From: Flavobacterium sp. KS-LB2
Lineage (GTDB): Bacteria > Bacteroidota > Bacteroidia > Flavobacteriales > Flavobacteriaceae
NCBI RefSeq assembly: GCF_036895565.1
Contig: NZ_CP145904.1
Coordinates: forward strand, 3,162,001 to 3,226,000
Length of the DNA: 64,000 bases
Reading direction: 5' to 3'
In this document: positions 35,943 through 44,539 of the stretch, in pieces
Numbering within the stretch: the first letter of the stretch is position 1
Layout: each line of letters begins with the position of its first letter
Notes under the pieces: generated by a model
What the model was told of the DNA's origin: nothing
Database searches by the model: none
What the model saw: the letters and a program-made list of their open reading frames with translations, nothing else
Program-made: the position numbers and the translations under genes

Positions 35943-36917
35943 TTACACTTTCCTTCCCATTAAATTCTCTCCAAAAGCTTTCAGCATTTCTTTTTTATCA
36001 GCACTAATATTCATTTGATCCAAGGTTTGAAAAGCCTTAAAAGTAAAATCCTGTATCGCTTCTTGTGTTGCTTTTGAAGCACCTGAGCTGTCAAAAAGTT
36101 CTTTTACCGTTTTAATTTTTTCAGTATTGTCCTCTGGTTGAATGGAGAACAATCGTCTCAATTCCTTTGCTTCCTCATCTTTTGAAAAAGCAACTGCTTT
36201 AAGATACAAATATGTTTTTTTATTTTCAATTATATCACCACCAACTTGTTTTCCAAAGGTTTCAGGATCACCAAAAGCATCTAGAAAATCATCTTGCAAC
36301 TGGAAAGCCAAACCTAAATTCAGTCCGAAATCATAAATTAAATTTGCATTTTCTTCTGAAGTTTCTGCAATAATCGCTCCCATTTTCATGGCTGCAGCTA
36401 CCAAAACAGCGGTTTTATATTGAATCATTTTAAGGTATTCTGGAATGGTAACATCATTTCTTTCTTCAAAATCGACATCCCATTGTTGACCCTCACAAAC
36501 TTCTAGCGCTGTTTTGCTAAATAACTTGGCTAAATCCCGAAAAATAATAGGTTCATATTGTTCAAAATATTGGTACGCTAAAATCAGCATCGCATCACCC
36601 GACAAAATTCCGGTGTTGACATTCCATTTCTCGTGAACCGTTTCCTGTCCTCTTCTCAATGGCGCATCATCCATAATGTCATCATGCACTAATGAGAAAT
36701 TATGAAAGACTTCAACAGCAAGAGCAGCTGGCAACGCTTTTTTATAATCCGCATTAAAAACCTCGGCGCTCATTAAGGTAAGCACAGGACGCATTCTTTT
36801 ACCTCCAAGATCTAATATATAATGTATGGGTTCATATAGATTTCTAGGCTCTTTGGTTTCATATTGTGATTTCAAATAATCCGAAAGAAACTCTTGATAC
36901 TGGTAAATAGAATGCAT
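35943..36917 (-). CDS. Polyprenyl synthetase (trans-isoprenyl diphosphate synthase)
   Basis: 324 residues from the ATG at 36917; the frame extends 26 codons further, but MHSIYQYQEFLSDYLKSQYETKEPRNLYEPI is the usual start. Joins isopentenyl diphosphate to allylic diphosphates. First aspartate-rich motif LVHDDIMDDAPLRRG, second QLQDDFLDAFGDPETFGKQVGGDI; GGKRMRP is the usual N-terminal substrate motif. The chain length cannot be fixed by eye; farnesyl/geranylgeranyl length or the octaprenyl menaquinone type are possible. Confidence 0.9.
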   Translation of the reverse strand: MHSIYQYQEFLSDYLKSQYETKEPRNLYEPIHYILDLGGKRMRPVLTLMSAEVFNADYKKALPAALAVEVFHNFSLVHDDIMDDAPLRRGQETVHEKWNVNTGILSGDAMLILAYQYFEQYEPIIFRDLAKLFSKTALEVCEGQQWDVDFEERNDVTIPEYLKMIQYKTAVLVAAAMKMGAIIAETSEENANLIYDFGLNLGLAFQLQDDFLDAFGDPETFGKQVGGDIIENKKTYLYLKAVAFSKDEEAKELRRLFSIQPEDNTEKIKTVKELFDSSGASKATQEAIQDFTFKAFQTLDQMNISADKKEMLKAFGENLMGRKV

Positions 36918-36974
36918 AAATAATTTTTTGGCTAATTTACAGTATTCAATTTGCATTACAAACTCCGATTTACT

Positions 36975-37043
36975 ATCAAATGTTAAATAAATCAAAATAC
37001 ATTGGAAACTATTTTAGTATTCGAAGTTTCCTTATTACTTTTG
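36975..37043 (+). promoter_or_regulatory. yceI promoter with TetR-type operator (copy 1)
   Basis: GGAAACT (37004-37010), 14 bases, AGTTTCC (37025-37031), followed by the -7 element TACTTTTG (37036-37043), 70 bases before the yceI ATG. The inverted repeat occupies the place of the -33 element. The block aligns without gaps to the tetR promoter at 37642-37710 (offset 667). Confidence 0.75.
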
Positions 37044-37112
37044 CAAACGAAAATTTAACATTTACGATTTATTCTATTCTTAAAATAAATTCCAAATACA
37101 ACGCAACGAATT

Positions 37113-37634
37113 ATGAAAACAAAGTGGACAGTTGACTCCAATCAATCAGATGTTCTTATAAAAATGAGACACTCAATAATTGCTTATTTGGCCGGTTCCA
37201 TCAATAAATTTAACGGACATATTGATATTGAGGATAATCAGATAGAAGATGCCTCAATAGAATTCTCTTTGAATGTCAATAATAAAGACGCAAAACTAGA
37301 GCAAATAGAAACACAATTAGGATTAAATGACCTATTCGATGTTAGGGAATTCCCAATTATTACCTTCAAATCGACCTCATTTGAAAAAATCAACAAAAAC
37401 ATTAATTTTTTAAAAGGAAATCTAACCATCAAGAACATTACAAAAGTGGTAGAACTTGATGCTGAATTCATAGGATTCAATACTTATGATGGAGATCAAA
37501 AAGCTGCTTTTGAAATAACAGGACATATAAATCGTAAAGATTTTGGATTAAACTTTACTTCTTTCCATCAAGCCGGCGGGTTAGCTTTAGGGCAAGATAT
37601 TAAATTTATGGCCAATTTAGAATTAACGGTTTAA
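37113..37634 (+). CDS. YceI-family lipocalin-like protein, no signal peptide
   Basis: 173 residues. The YceI fold is recognisable: TKWTVDSNQSDVLIKMRHSIIAYLAGSINKFNGHIDIED, then LNDLFDVREFPIITFKSTSF and KGNLTIKNITKVVELDAEFIG, then INRKDFGLNF. In YceI proteins the barrel binds isoprenoid or amphiphilic lipids. Most are exported, but this one starts directly at MKTKWTVDSNQ, without a signal peptide. It carries a promoter that is a copy of the tetR efflux promoter just downstream, so it is probably in that regulon. Confidence 0.88.
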   Translation: MKTKWTVDSNQSDVLIKMRHSIIAYLAGSINKFNGHIDIEDNQIEDASIEFSLNVNNKDAKLEQIETQLGLNDLFDVREFPIITFKSTSFEKINKNINFLKGNLTIKNITKVVELDAEFIGFNTYDGDQKAAFEITGHINRKDFGLNFTSFHQAGGLALGQDIKFMANLELTV

Positions 37635-37641
37635 TTCAAAG

Positions 37642-37710
37642 ATCAAATGTTAAATAAACTTAAAATTTAAGGAAACTATTTTGGTTTTCAAAGTTTCCGA
37701 ATTACATTTG
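37642..37710 (+). promoter_or_regulatory. tetR efflux operon promoter with operator (copy 2)
   Basis: GGAAACT (37671-37677), 14 bases, AGTTTCC (37692-37698), -7 element TACATTTG (37703-37710), 49 bases before the tetR ATG. Over the 42-base core beginning at GGAAACT it is identical to copy 1 in 36 positions. Confidence 0.75.
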
Positions 37711-37759
37711 CACAAATTTTAACCGTTGTAGTATATCAAACGGGACAACAAAAAAGAAA

Positions 37760-38356
37760 ATGAAAGAGAAAATTATAGCTAAAGCAAAGGAGATGTTTTT
37801 GAAACTAGGTTTCAAAAGCATTACTATGGATGATATTGCTGGTGAAATGTGTATATCCAAGAAAACGATTTATAAATATTTTGCCAATAAGGAATTGTTG
37901 ATACACGAGAGCACACAAGTGCTTCACAAGGAAGTTCACGAAATTATTACCGAAATTATTTCTCGAGATTACAACGCAATAGAAGAAAACTTCCAGATCA
38001 GAAAAATGTTTGCTGACATGTTCAAATCTACTGATACTTCTCCTATTTATCAGCTAAAAAAACATTATCCAGAAGTGTATGAAACCGTTTTAGAATACCA
38101 AGTTCAAGAATGTGAAAGCTGTTTCAAACAAAATATTGAAAAAGGAATTGCTCAAGGCTTGTACAGAAAAGACATCAATATCGAGGTTTATGTTAAACTT
38201 TATTATGCTTTGATTTTTACTATTAATGAAAATACACGCTCCGAAAGAGAAGCTGCTGCCTTAGAAATGGAAGCACTGGAATACCACACCCGAGCAATGG
38301 CTACAGCCAAAGGGATTGCCGAATTAGAAAAAAACTTACTTAACCCAATTACTTAA
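37760..38356 (+). CDS. TetR/AcrR-family transcriptional regulator
   Basis: 198 residues. N-terminal helix-turn-helix at about 1-50: KEKIIAKAKEMFLKLGFKSITMDDIAGEMCISKKTIYKYFANKELLIHES, with the usual YFxNKEEL-type end. The C-terminal helical ligand domain contains several Cys residues (ECESCF). It is first in the operon with TolC, adaptor and RND genes, and its promoter carries an inverted repeat shared with yceI. Most likely an autorepressor of the efflux operon; inducer unknown. Confidence 0.93.
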   Translation: MKEKIIAKAKEMFLKLGFKSITMDDIAGEMCISKKTIYKYFANKELLIHESTQVLHKEVHEIITEIISRDYNAIEENFQIRKMFADMFKSTDTSPIYQLKKHYPEVYETVLEYQVQECESCFKQNIEKGIAQGLYRKDINIEVYVKLYYALIFTINENTRSEREAAALEMEALEYHTRAMATAKGIAELEKNLLNPIT

Positions 38357-38359
38357 ACA

Positions 38360-39700
38360 ATGAAAAAAATCATCATACTATTAACCCTAACATTTGCACT
38401 TGGCGCTACTGCACAAGAAGTCAAATCGCTTACGCTGAAAGAAGCCATCAACTTCGCTTTAGAAAATAAAGCCGACGCTAAAAAAGCAAAACTAAAAGTA
38501 GAAAACAGTGAATATCAAATTCAGGAGGTACGTTCCAGAGCTTTACCGCAAATTTCTGCCAACGGTAATTTGACTTACAACCCTGTAATACAAACCACTG
38601 TAATTGATGGAGCAGGATTTGGACAACCAGGAACAACCATTCAGGCAGCTTTTGGTCAAAAATGGGTTTCAACGGCAGGTGTTTCTTTGACACAAGCACT
38701 ATTCGACCAAACCGTTTTTACCGGTTTGAAAGCAGCAAAATCTACTAGGGAGTTTTACCAAATCAACGAACAATTAACCGAAGAACAAGTAATTGAACGC
38801 GTGGCCAATAATTATTATCAGGTTTATGTTCAAAGACAAAAACTGAGTGTTATTGACAGTATGTATAAAAATACCACTAAAGTAAAAGACATCATTAAAG
38901 GTCAGTATGATAATGGTCTAGCCAAAAAAATTGATTTAGATCGAACTTTAGTAAGGATTTCAAACATCAATACACAGCGTCAACAAGTTTTGAATGCAGT
39001 TCAAATTCAAGAAAACGCATTGAAATTTTACATGGGAATGCCAATAGAAACTCAAATCGAAATTCCACAAACGGCATTTGAAGTGAGCCCACAATCATTA
39101 TCAGAAGTTCCAAATACGGCAAACAGAACAGAATATTTACTTTTGAAAAAACAAGAACAGCTTTTATTTTATCAAAAAAAGGCTGTTGAGGCGGGTTATT
39201 ACCCAACATTATCTTTGAGCGCAGGATACAATTACATTGGTCAAGGTCCAAAAATGCCTATTGGTGGAAAACCATCTGACGGTGTGTATTGGTCAGATTT
39301 CTCTTCTATCGGTTTGAATTTAAAAGTGCCCATTTTTACTGGATTTGGAACTCGTGCCAAAGTAAGACAAGCCGATATTGATTTGAGAACTATAAAAGAA
39401 GACATCAACGATACCAAATTATCTCTTGATCTGGCTTTCGCCAATGCAAAAACGCAAATTGACAACAGTCTAACCACAATCAACAATCAAAGAGAAAATG
39501 CGCAGTTAGCCAAAGAAGTTTTAGAAAACACTAGAAACAATTATGTACAAGGTTTAGCCTCATTAACTGATTTACTAGATGCAGAAAACTCATTGACCGA
39601 AGCACAAAACAACTATACATCTGCAATTCTAGACTACAAATTAGCAGAAATACAATTAATCAAATCAAAAGGCGAATTAAAAACACTTATAAATAACTAA
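38360..39700 (+). CDS. TolC-family outer-membrane efflux protein
   Basis: 446 residues with a signal peptide (MKKIIILLTLTFALGATAQE). The two-repeat TolC layout is present: LTLKEAINFALENKADAKKAKLKVENSEYQIQEVRSRALPQISANG, then helical coiled-coil stretches with QVYVQRQKLSVIDSMYKN, and in the second half AKVRQADIDLRTIKEDINDTKLSLDLAFANAKTQIDNS and LASLTDLLDAENSLTEAQNNYTSAILDYKLAEIQLIKSKGEL. Forms the outer-membrane exit channel for the RND pump. Three bases after tetR. Confidence 0.94.
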   Translation: MKKIIILLTLTFALGATAQEVKSLTLKEAINFALENKADAKKAKLKVENSEYQIQEVRSRALPQISANGNLTYNPVIQTTVIDGAGFGQPGTTIQAAFGQKWVSTAGVSLTQALFDQTVFTGLKAAKSTREFYQINEQLTEEQVIERVANNYYQVYVQRQKLSVIDSMYKNTTKVKDIIKGQYDNGLAKKIDLDRTLVRISNINTQRQQVLNAVQIQENALKFYMGMPIETQIEIPQTAFEVSPQSLSEVPNTANRTEYLLLKKQEQLLFYQKKAVEAGYYPTLSLSAGYNYIGQGPKMPIGGKPSDGVYWSDFSSIGLNLKVPIFTGFGTRAKVRQADIDLRTIKEDINDTKLSLDLAFANAKTQIDNSLTTINNQRENAQLAKEVLENTRNNYVQGLASLTDLLDAENSLTEAQNNYTSAILDYKLAEIQLIKSKGELKTLINN

Positions 39701-39705
39701 TAAAA

Positions 39706-40767
39706 ATGAAAAAAAATATACTAATCATAGTCGCAATCGTAGCATCTTTAGCCGGTATCGCATACGTCTTAATGAATAACAAAAAAGAAAACGAAGCAAA
39801 AACAGCAATTGTAGCAGAGAAAAATGCCAGTGTTTCGGTAAAAGTTGCAACGGTAAAAATCGAAGAAGTTTCTCTTGATTTTTCTGCCAATGGAAATTTT
39901 GCACCATTACAAGAATTAAGTTTTTCTGCAGAAAAACCAGGAAGAGTGGTTCGTGTTTTAGTTGAAGAAGGAGACCGTGTAAGAATAGGACAAACTTTAG
40001 CGATTGTAAGAAGCGAACAAATTACGGCTGACTTACAAACTGCACAAGCTTCGTATCAAAATGCATTGACGGATTATGGTCGTTTTGAAAATGCATTCAA
40101 AACTGGTGGTGTGACAAAGCAACAATTAGACCAGGCCAAATTGAATTTAGTAACTTCAAAATCAAGATTACAACAAGCAAAAGTTAATATTGGCGATACT
40201 AATATAAAAGCTACCATAAACGGAATTGTAAATAAAAAATATATTGAGCCGGGATCAGTTCTTGGTGCTGCAACGCAAATGTTTGACATTGTAAATGTTT
40301 CAAAATTGAAGTTGAAAGTAAACGTTAACGAAAATCAAGTTGCAGGTTTAAAAGTAGGCAATACAATTACCGTAAAAGCAAGTGTGTATCCTGATGCTAC
40401 ATTCTCTGGAAAAATTACCTTCATCGCGCCAAAAGCAGATGCAAGTTTGAACTTTCCAGTAGAAATAGAAATTTCTAATAACGCTTCAAATGATTTGAAA
40501 GCCGGAATGTACGGAACTGCTGAATTTGCTTCAAACCAACAAAAACAATCGTTGATGATTGTTCCTAGAAATGCTTTTGTAGGAAGTGTGAGCAGCAACG
40601 AAATATTTGTAATCGAAAATGGAACTGCTAAACTGAAAACGGTCACTGCAGGAAGAATCCTTGGTGATAAAGTAGAAATTTTAAATGGACTTTCTGATGG
40701 TGAAACTGTAATTGTTACAGGTCAAATCAATCTTCAAGACGGATCTAAAGTAGATGTTATTAAATAA
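39706..40767 (+). CDS. RND efflux periplasmic adaptor (membrane fusion protein)
   Basis: 353 residues. N-terminal membrane anchor (NILIIVAIVASLAGIAYVLM), then the lipoyl/hairpin part: FAPLQELSFSAEKPGRVVRVLVEEGDRVRIGQTLAIVRSEQI, a short coiled-coil (about 105-150) and the beta-barrel (LKLKVNVNENQVAGLKVGNTITVKA). The membrane-proximal end has EILNGLSDGETVIVTGQINLQDGSKVDV. It bridges the inner-membrane pump and TolC. Five bases after the TolC gene; separated from the pump gene by 48 bases with a GTCGTAAA-type repeat. Confidence 0.94.
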   Translation: MKKNILIIVAIVASLAGIAYVLMNNKKENEAKTAIVAEKNASVSVKVATVKIEEVSLDFSANGNFAPLQELSFSAEKPGRVVRVLVEEGDRVRIGQTLAIVRSEQITADLQTAQASYQNALTDYGRFENAFKTGGVTKQQLDQAKLNLVTSKSRLQQAKVNIGDTNIKATINGIVNKKYIEPGSVLGAATQMFDIVNVSKLKLKVNVNENQVAGLKVGNTITVKASVYPDATFSGKITFIAPKADASLNFPVEIEISNNASNDLKAGMYGTAEFASNQQKQSLMIVPRNAFVGSVSSNEIFVIENGTAKLKTVTAGRILGDKVEILNGLSDGETVIVTGQINLQDGSKVDVIK

Positions 40768-40784
40768 GTCGTAAAGTCGTAAAG
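40766..40784. repeat. AAGTCGTA tandem repeat between adaptor and RND genes
   Basis: AAGTCGTA-AAGTCGTA-AAG: 2.4 copies at an 8-base period, beginning within the adaptor's stop codon. Sits in the only sizeable gap of the efflux operon. Confidence 0.6.
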
Positions 40785-40815
40785 AAACAGCTCAGAGCCT
40801 AAAGCAATATAAAAC

Positions 40816-43800
40816 ATGAAATTAGCAGAAATATCCATAAAACGTCCTTCATTAGTTATCGTATTATTTACGATTCTAACATTAGGAGGACTGTTCAGTT
40901 ACAGTAATTTAGGTTACGAATTGATTCCGAAATTTGAAACAAACGTGATTTCAATTTCAACTGTATATCCCGGTGCATCTCCTAGTGAGGTGGAAAACAC
41001 CGTTACTAAAAAGATCGAAGACGCAATTTCGTCCCTCGAAAACATCAAAAAAATTGACTCGAAATCTTTTGAAAGTTTATCATCGGTTGCGATAACATTG
41101 ACATCAACCGCTGATGTTAATATTTCTATGAACGATGCGCAACGAAAGATAAATGCCATTATCAATGACTTGCCAGATGATGCACAAGCGCCTTCGTTAA
41201 ACAAGTTTTCTTTGAGTGATTTACCAATCATGACCATTGGTGCCAACGGAAAAATGGACGAAGTAGCATTTTATGACTTAGTTGATAAAAAATTAGCGCC
41301 CGTACTATCACGTGTACAAGGAGTTGCACAAGTAAACATCACTGGTGGACAAGAACGTGAGATTCAGGTCAATCTTGATGCCGTAAAAATGCAAGCCTAC
41401 GGACTCTCAGTTCCTCAGGTGCAACAAAACATTCTATCTTCGAACTTAGATTTTCCAACAGGAAATATTCAAACTCGGGAACAAAAAATATTAATCCGTT
41501 TAGCCGGAAAATATAAAAATGTTCAAGAGTTAAGAAATTTAATAGTTTCTTCTAAAAATGGAATCCAAGTACGTCTTGGTGATATTGCTGATGTTCAAGA
41601 CACTCAAAAAATTACAGAGAAAGTAGCGCGTGTCAATCAGAATAGCGCGATTATTTTACAAATCATCAAACAATCAGATGCCAATGCGGTTGCTGTTAGT
41701 GAAGAGTTAGTAAAAACTATTGCCAAACTAGAAGCAGAGTATAAAACGGCGGAATTAAAACTAGAAATTGCAAAAGACAGTACCATTTTTACGCTTGAAG
41801 CTGCTGATGCTGTAGTACACGATTTGCTTATTGCAGTACTTTTAGTTGCATTTGTGATGTTATTCTTTTTGCACAGTATTCGAAACTCATTGATTGTAAT
41901 GGTTTCTATTCCAGCATCGTTAATTGCTACATTTATTGGTATTTACTTAATGGGATACACGTTGAACTTAATGAGTTTATTAGGATTATCACTTGTGGTA
42001 GGTATTCTTGTAGATGATGCCATTGTGGTTCTGGAAAATATTTATAGGCACATGGAAATGGGCAAAAACAAAGTTCGTGCTGCTTATGATGGTACTGCCG
42101 AAATTGGCGGAACAGTAGTATCGATTACGCTTGTAATTGTGGTAGTATTTTTACCAATTGCATTGAGTTCTGGACTGGTTTCTAATATTATTACACAATT
42201 TTGTGTCACGGTAATTATATCTACTTTATTATCATTATTAGCTTCGTTTACGATCATTCCTTGGTTGTCATCCCGATACGGAAAATTAGAACATATTGAA
42301 GGTAAAAACCTTTTCGGAAGAGTTATCCTTGGGTTCGAAAGTTACTTGACCCGTTTCATCAACTGGATTTCTGGATTATTGACCTGGTGTTTGGATCATT
42401 ACAAAACAACACTTGCCATTGTTTTGGTTATATTCTTCAGTTCTATTGCATTGGTACCCGCAGGATTTATTGGAGGTGAATTCTTTGCTGCATCAGACAG
42501 TGGCGAGTTTTTAGTTCAAATAGAATTGCCTAAAGATGCTTCACTGGAACAAACTAACTTTATGACGCAAAAGGCAGAAGCTTTTTTAAAGAAAGAATCC
42601 TTTGTAGAAAGCCAGTTTACTATTGTGGGTCAAACTAGTGGAGGAATGGGTGCATCGCAATCTACTGCCTACAAATCCGAGATTAACGTAAAAATGGTAG
42701 GCTTGGATAAGCGCGATGAACCTGCAAATGTATATGCGGCAAAAACAAAACGTAAATTAGAAAAACTTTTAGTTGGAGCAAAAGTAAAAACCGTTCCGGT
42801 TGGTATTTTAGGAACAGCTGAAGATGCTACTTTAGGACTTATTGTAACAGGTCCAGATGTAGCAAGTGCGATGAAATTTGCCATTGCTGCCGAAAAAGAA
42901 TTGCGCAGCATTCCGGGAGCAACAGAGATTGAATTATCTGTAGAAGATGGAAATCCTGAAGTAAGTGTAAAAGTAGATAGAGATAAAATGGCCGCATTAG
43001 GTTTGAGTTTACAAACAGTAGGTATCACCATGCAAACGGCTTTTAGCGGGAATACTGACGGACGTTTTAGAGCTGGTGAATACGAATACGACATCAATAT
43101 TAAATACAATGCATTCGATAGAAAAAGTATTGCTGATGTAAGCAACTTGATTTTTATCAATGATATGGGACAACAGATCAAACTAAATCAATTTGCAACC
43201 GTTACGGAAGGTTCTGGTCCAAGCCAATTGGAACGTAGAGATAAAACGGCATCGGTGACCGTAAAAGGTCAAAATGTTGGTATTTCTTCTGGAACGATTG
43301 TATCACAATGGGAAGAGAAAATTGACAAACTTAAAAAACCTGTTGGTGTAGATTACATCTGGGGTGGACAGAAAGAGAATGAAACAGAAGGTTTTGGAAC
43401 CTTAGGAATTGCTTTATTGGCTGCTATCATCTTGGTTTATCTTGTAATGGTTTCGTTGTACGACAGTTTTGCGCATCCATTTGTGGTATTGTTTGCCATT
43501 CCGCTTTCGTTTATTGGAGCGATGTTAGCTTTGGCTTTAACCAATAATACCCTGAATATATTTACTATTTTAGGTATCATCATGCTAATTGGTCTAGTTT
43601 GTAAAAATGCGATTATGCTTGTAGACTACACCAATCAACGCAGAGCAGCTGGTGAAACGATTAGAACTGCATTAATTCAAGCCAATCATGCTCGATTACG
43701 TCCTATTTTGATGACGACTATTGCTATGGTTTTTGGTATGTTCCCAATTGCATTAGCTTCTGGAGCTGGAGCAGAATGGAAAAATGGTTTGGCTTGGGTA

Positions 43801-43989
43801 ATTATTGGTGGATTAATTTCATCATTATTCTTGACCTTGATTATTGTTCCTGTGATTTATGAAATCATGGAAAAACTAATTGCTAAATTCTCTAAAGGAG
43901 AAAAAGTTGATTATGAGGCTGAAATGGTTGCTGATTATGTGCACACCGAATTAAGCGAGGATGGTTTTAATCCGAAACATACGGTATAA
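40816..43989 (+). CDS. RND multidrug efflux permease (AcrB/HAE1-like)
   Basis: 1057 residues, normal length. Starts MKLAEISIKRPSLVIVLFTILTLGG. The two-fold RND layout is present, with twelve membrane helices and two periplasmic loops. Motif regions include PGASPSEVENTVTKKIEDAISSLENIKKI, GLSLVVGILVDDAIVVLENIYRHME (helix 4 with the Asp pair of the proton relay) and LGIIMLIGLVCKNAIMLVDYTNQRR (helix 10 with the conserved Lys). Exports drugs or lipids by proton antiport from the periplasm. Ended by a strong terminator. Confidence 0.95.
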   Translation: MKLAEISIKRPSLVIVLFTILTLGGLFSYSNLGYELIPKFETNVISISTVYPGASPSEVENTVTKKIEDAISSLENIKKIDSKSFESLSSVAITLTSTADVNISMNDAQRKINAIINDLPDDAQAPSLNKFSLSDLPIMTIGANGKMDEVAFYDLVDKKLAPVLSRVQGVAQVNITGGQEREIQVNLDAVKMQAYGLSVPQVQQNILSSNLDFPTGNIQTREQKILIRLAGKYKNVQELRNLIVSSKNGIQVRLGDIADVQDTQKITEKVARVNQNSAIILQIIKQSDANAVAVSEELVKTIAKLEAEYKTAELKLEIAKDSTIFTLEAADAVVHDLLIAVLLVAFVMLFFLHSIRNSLIVMVSIPASLIATFIGIYLMGYTLNLMSLLGLSLVVGILVDDAIVVLENIYRHMEMGKNKVRAAYDGTAEIGGTVVSITLVIVVVFLPIALSSGLVSNIITQFCVTVIISTLLSLLASFTIIPWLSSRYGKLEHIEGKNLFGRVILGFESYLTRFINWISGLLTWCLDHYKTTLAIVLVIFFSSIALVPAGFIGGEFFAASDSGEFLVQIELPKDASLEQTNFMTQKAEAFLKKESFVESQFTIVGQTSGGMGASQSTAYKSEINVKMVGLDKRDEPANVYAAKTKRKLEKLLVGAKVKTVPVGILGTAEDATLGLIVTGPDVASAMKFAIAAEKELRSIPGATEIELSVEDGNPEVSVKVDRDKMAALGLSLQTVGITMQTAFSGNTDGRFRAGEYEYDINIKYNAFDRKSIADVSNLIFINDMGQQIKLNQFATVTEGSGPSQLERRDKTASVTVKGQNVGISSGTIVSQWEEKIDKLKKPVGVDYIWGGQKENETEGFGTLGIALLAAIILVYLVMVSLYDSFAHPFVVLFAIPLSFIGAMLALALTNNTLNIFTILGIIMLIGLVCKNAIMLVDYTNQRRAAGETIRTALIQANHARLRPILMTTIAMVFGMFPIALASGAGAEWKNGLAWVIIGGLISSLFLTLIIVPVIYEIMEKLIAKFSKGEKVDYEAEMVADYVHTELSEDGFNPKHTV

Positions 43990-44011
43990 AACGTAATTGT
44001 TTTTAAAACAG

Positions 44012-44047
44012 AAAACCTGTTCATTTATTTGGACAGGTTTTTTTTAT
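44012..44047. terminator. Terminator of the efflux operon (may serve umuD side)
   Basis: AAAACCTGT (44012-44020) pairs with ACAGGTTTT (44033-44041) with TC/GG beyond it, followed by a T-run. The A-run before makes it usable in both directions. Confidence 0.85.
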
Positions 44048-44098
44048 GGTTAAAAATTCCAATACGAATTCCATTTTAATAATGGCAACAATTGGCTT

Positions 44099-44539
44099 TT
44101 ATACCTTTTTAATCACATACGTCACAATTCCCCAGATGATTAATTGATTTTCTTCGGTGACTTTTATCGGAGAATACGATGGATTTTCAGGCATCAGAAA
44201 TAAACAGTCTTTCTCGACTTGCATTCGTTTCACCGTGAACTCTCCATCAATGAAACAAATCGCAATTTTATTGTTTTGCGGCTCCAAACTTCTATCCACA
44301 ACAAGAACATCTTTGTCATTGATTCCAGCATCAATCATAGAATTTCCTTTGACTCTAATATAAAAAGTCGCTAGTGGATTTTCGCTTAATTGCTTGTTTA
44401 AATCAATGTTCGTTTCCATAAAATCAGCTGCTGGCGATGGAAATCCAGCTGAAACACCTTCATTGATGAAAGGAATTCGCAATTCACTTTCAAAATCAGG
44501 CAGAAAAAAAGTCAACTTTTGTCCTTTGTTTATTGGCAT
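44099..44539 (-). CDS. umuD: UmuD-like S24/LexA-family autoprotease
   Basis: 146 residues, typical of UmuD. Partner of the error-prone DNA polymerase V. The self-cleavage site lies in EGVSAGFPSPAADF (Ala31-Gly32), the catalytic Ser in VKGNSMIDAGI (Ser67) and the Lys in GEFTVKRMQVE (Lys104). RecA-stimulated cleavage converts it to the active form in the SOS response. It overlaps the end of umuC by 10 bases and lies downstream of it, the reverse of the E. coli order. Confidence 0.93.
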   Translation of the reverse strand: MPINKGQKLTFFLPDFESELRIPFINEGVSAGFPSPAADFMETNIDLNKQLSENPLATFYIRVKGNSMIDAGINDKDVLVVDRSLEPQNNKIAICFIDGEFTVKRMQVEKDCLFLMPENPSYSPIKVTEENQLIIWGIVTYVIKKV

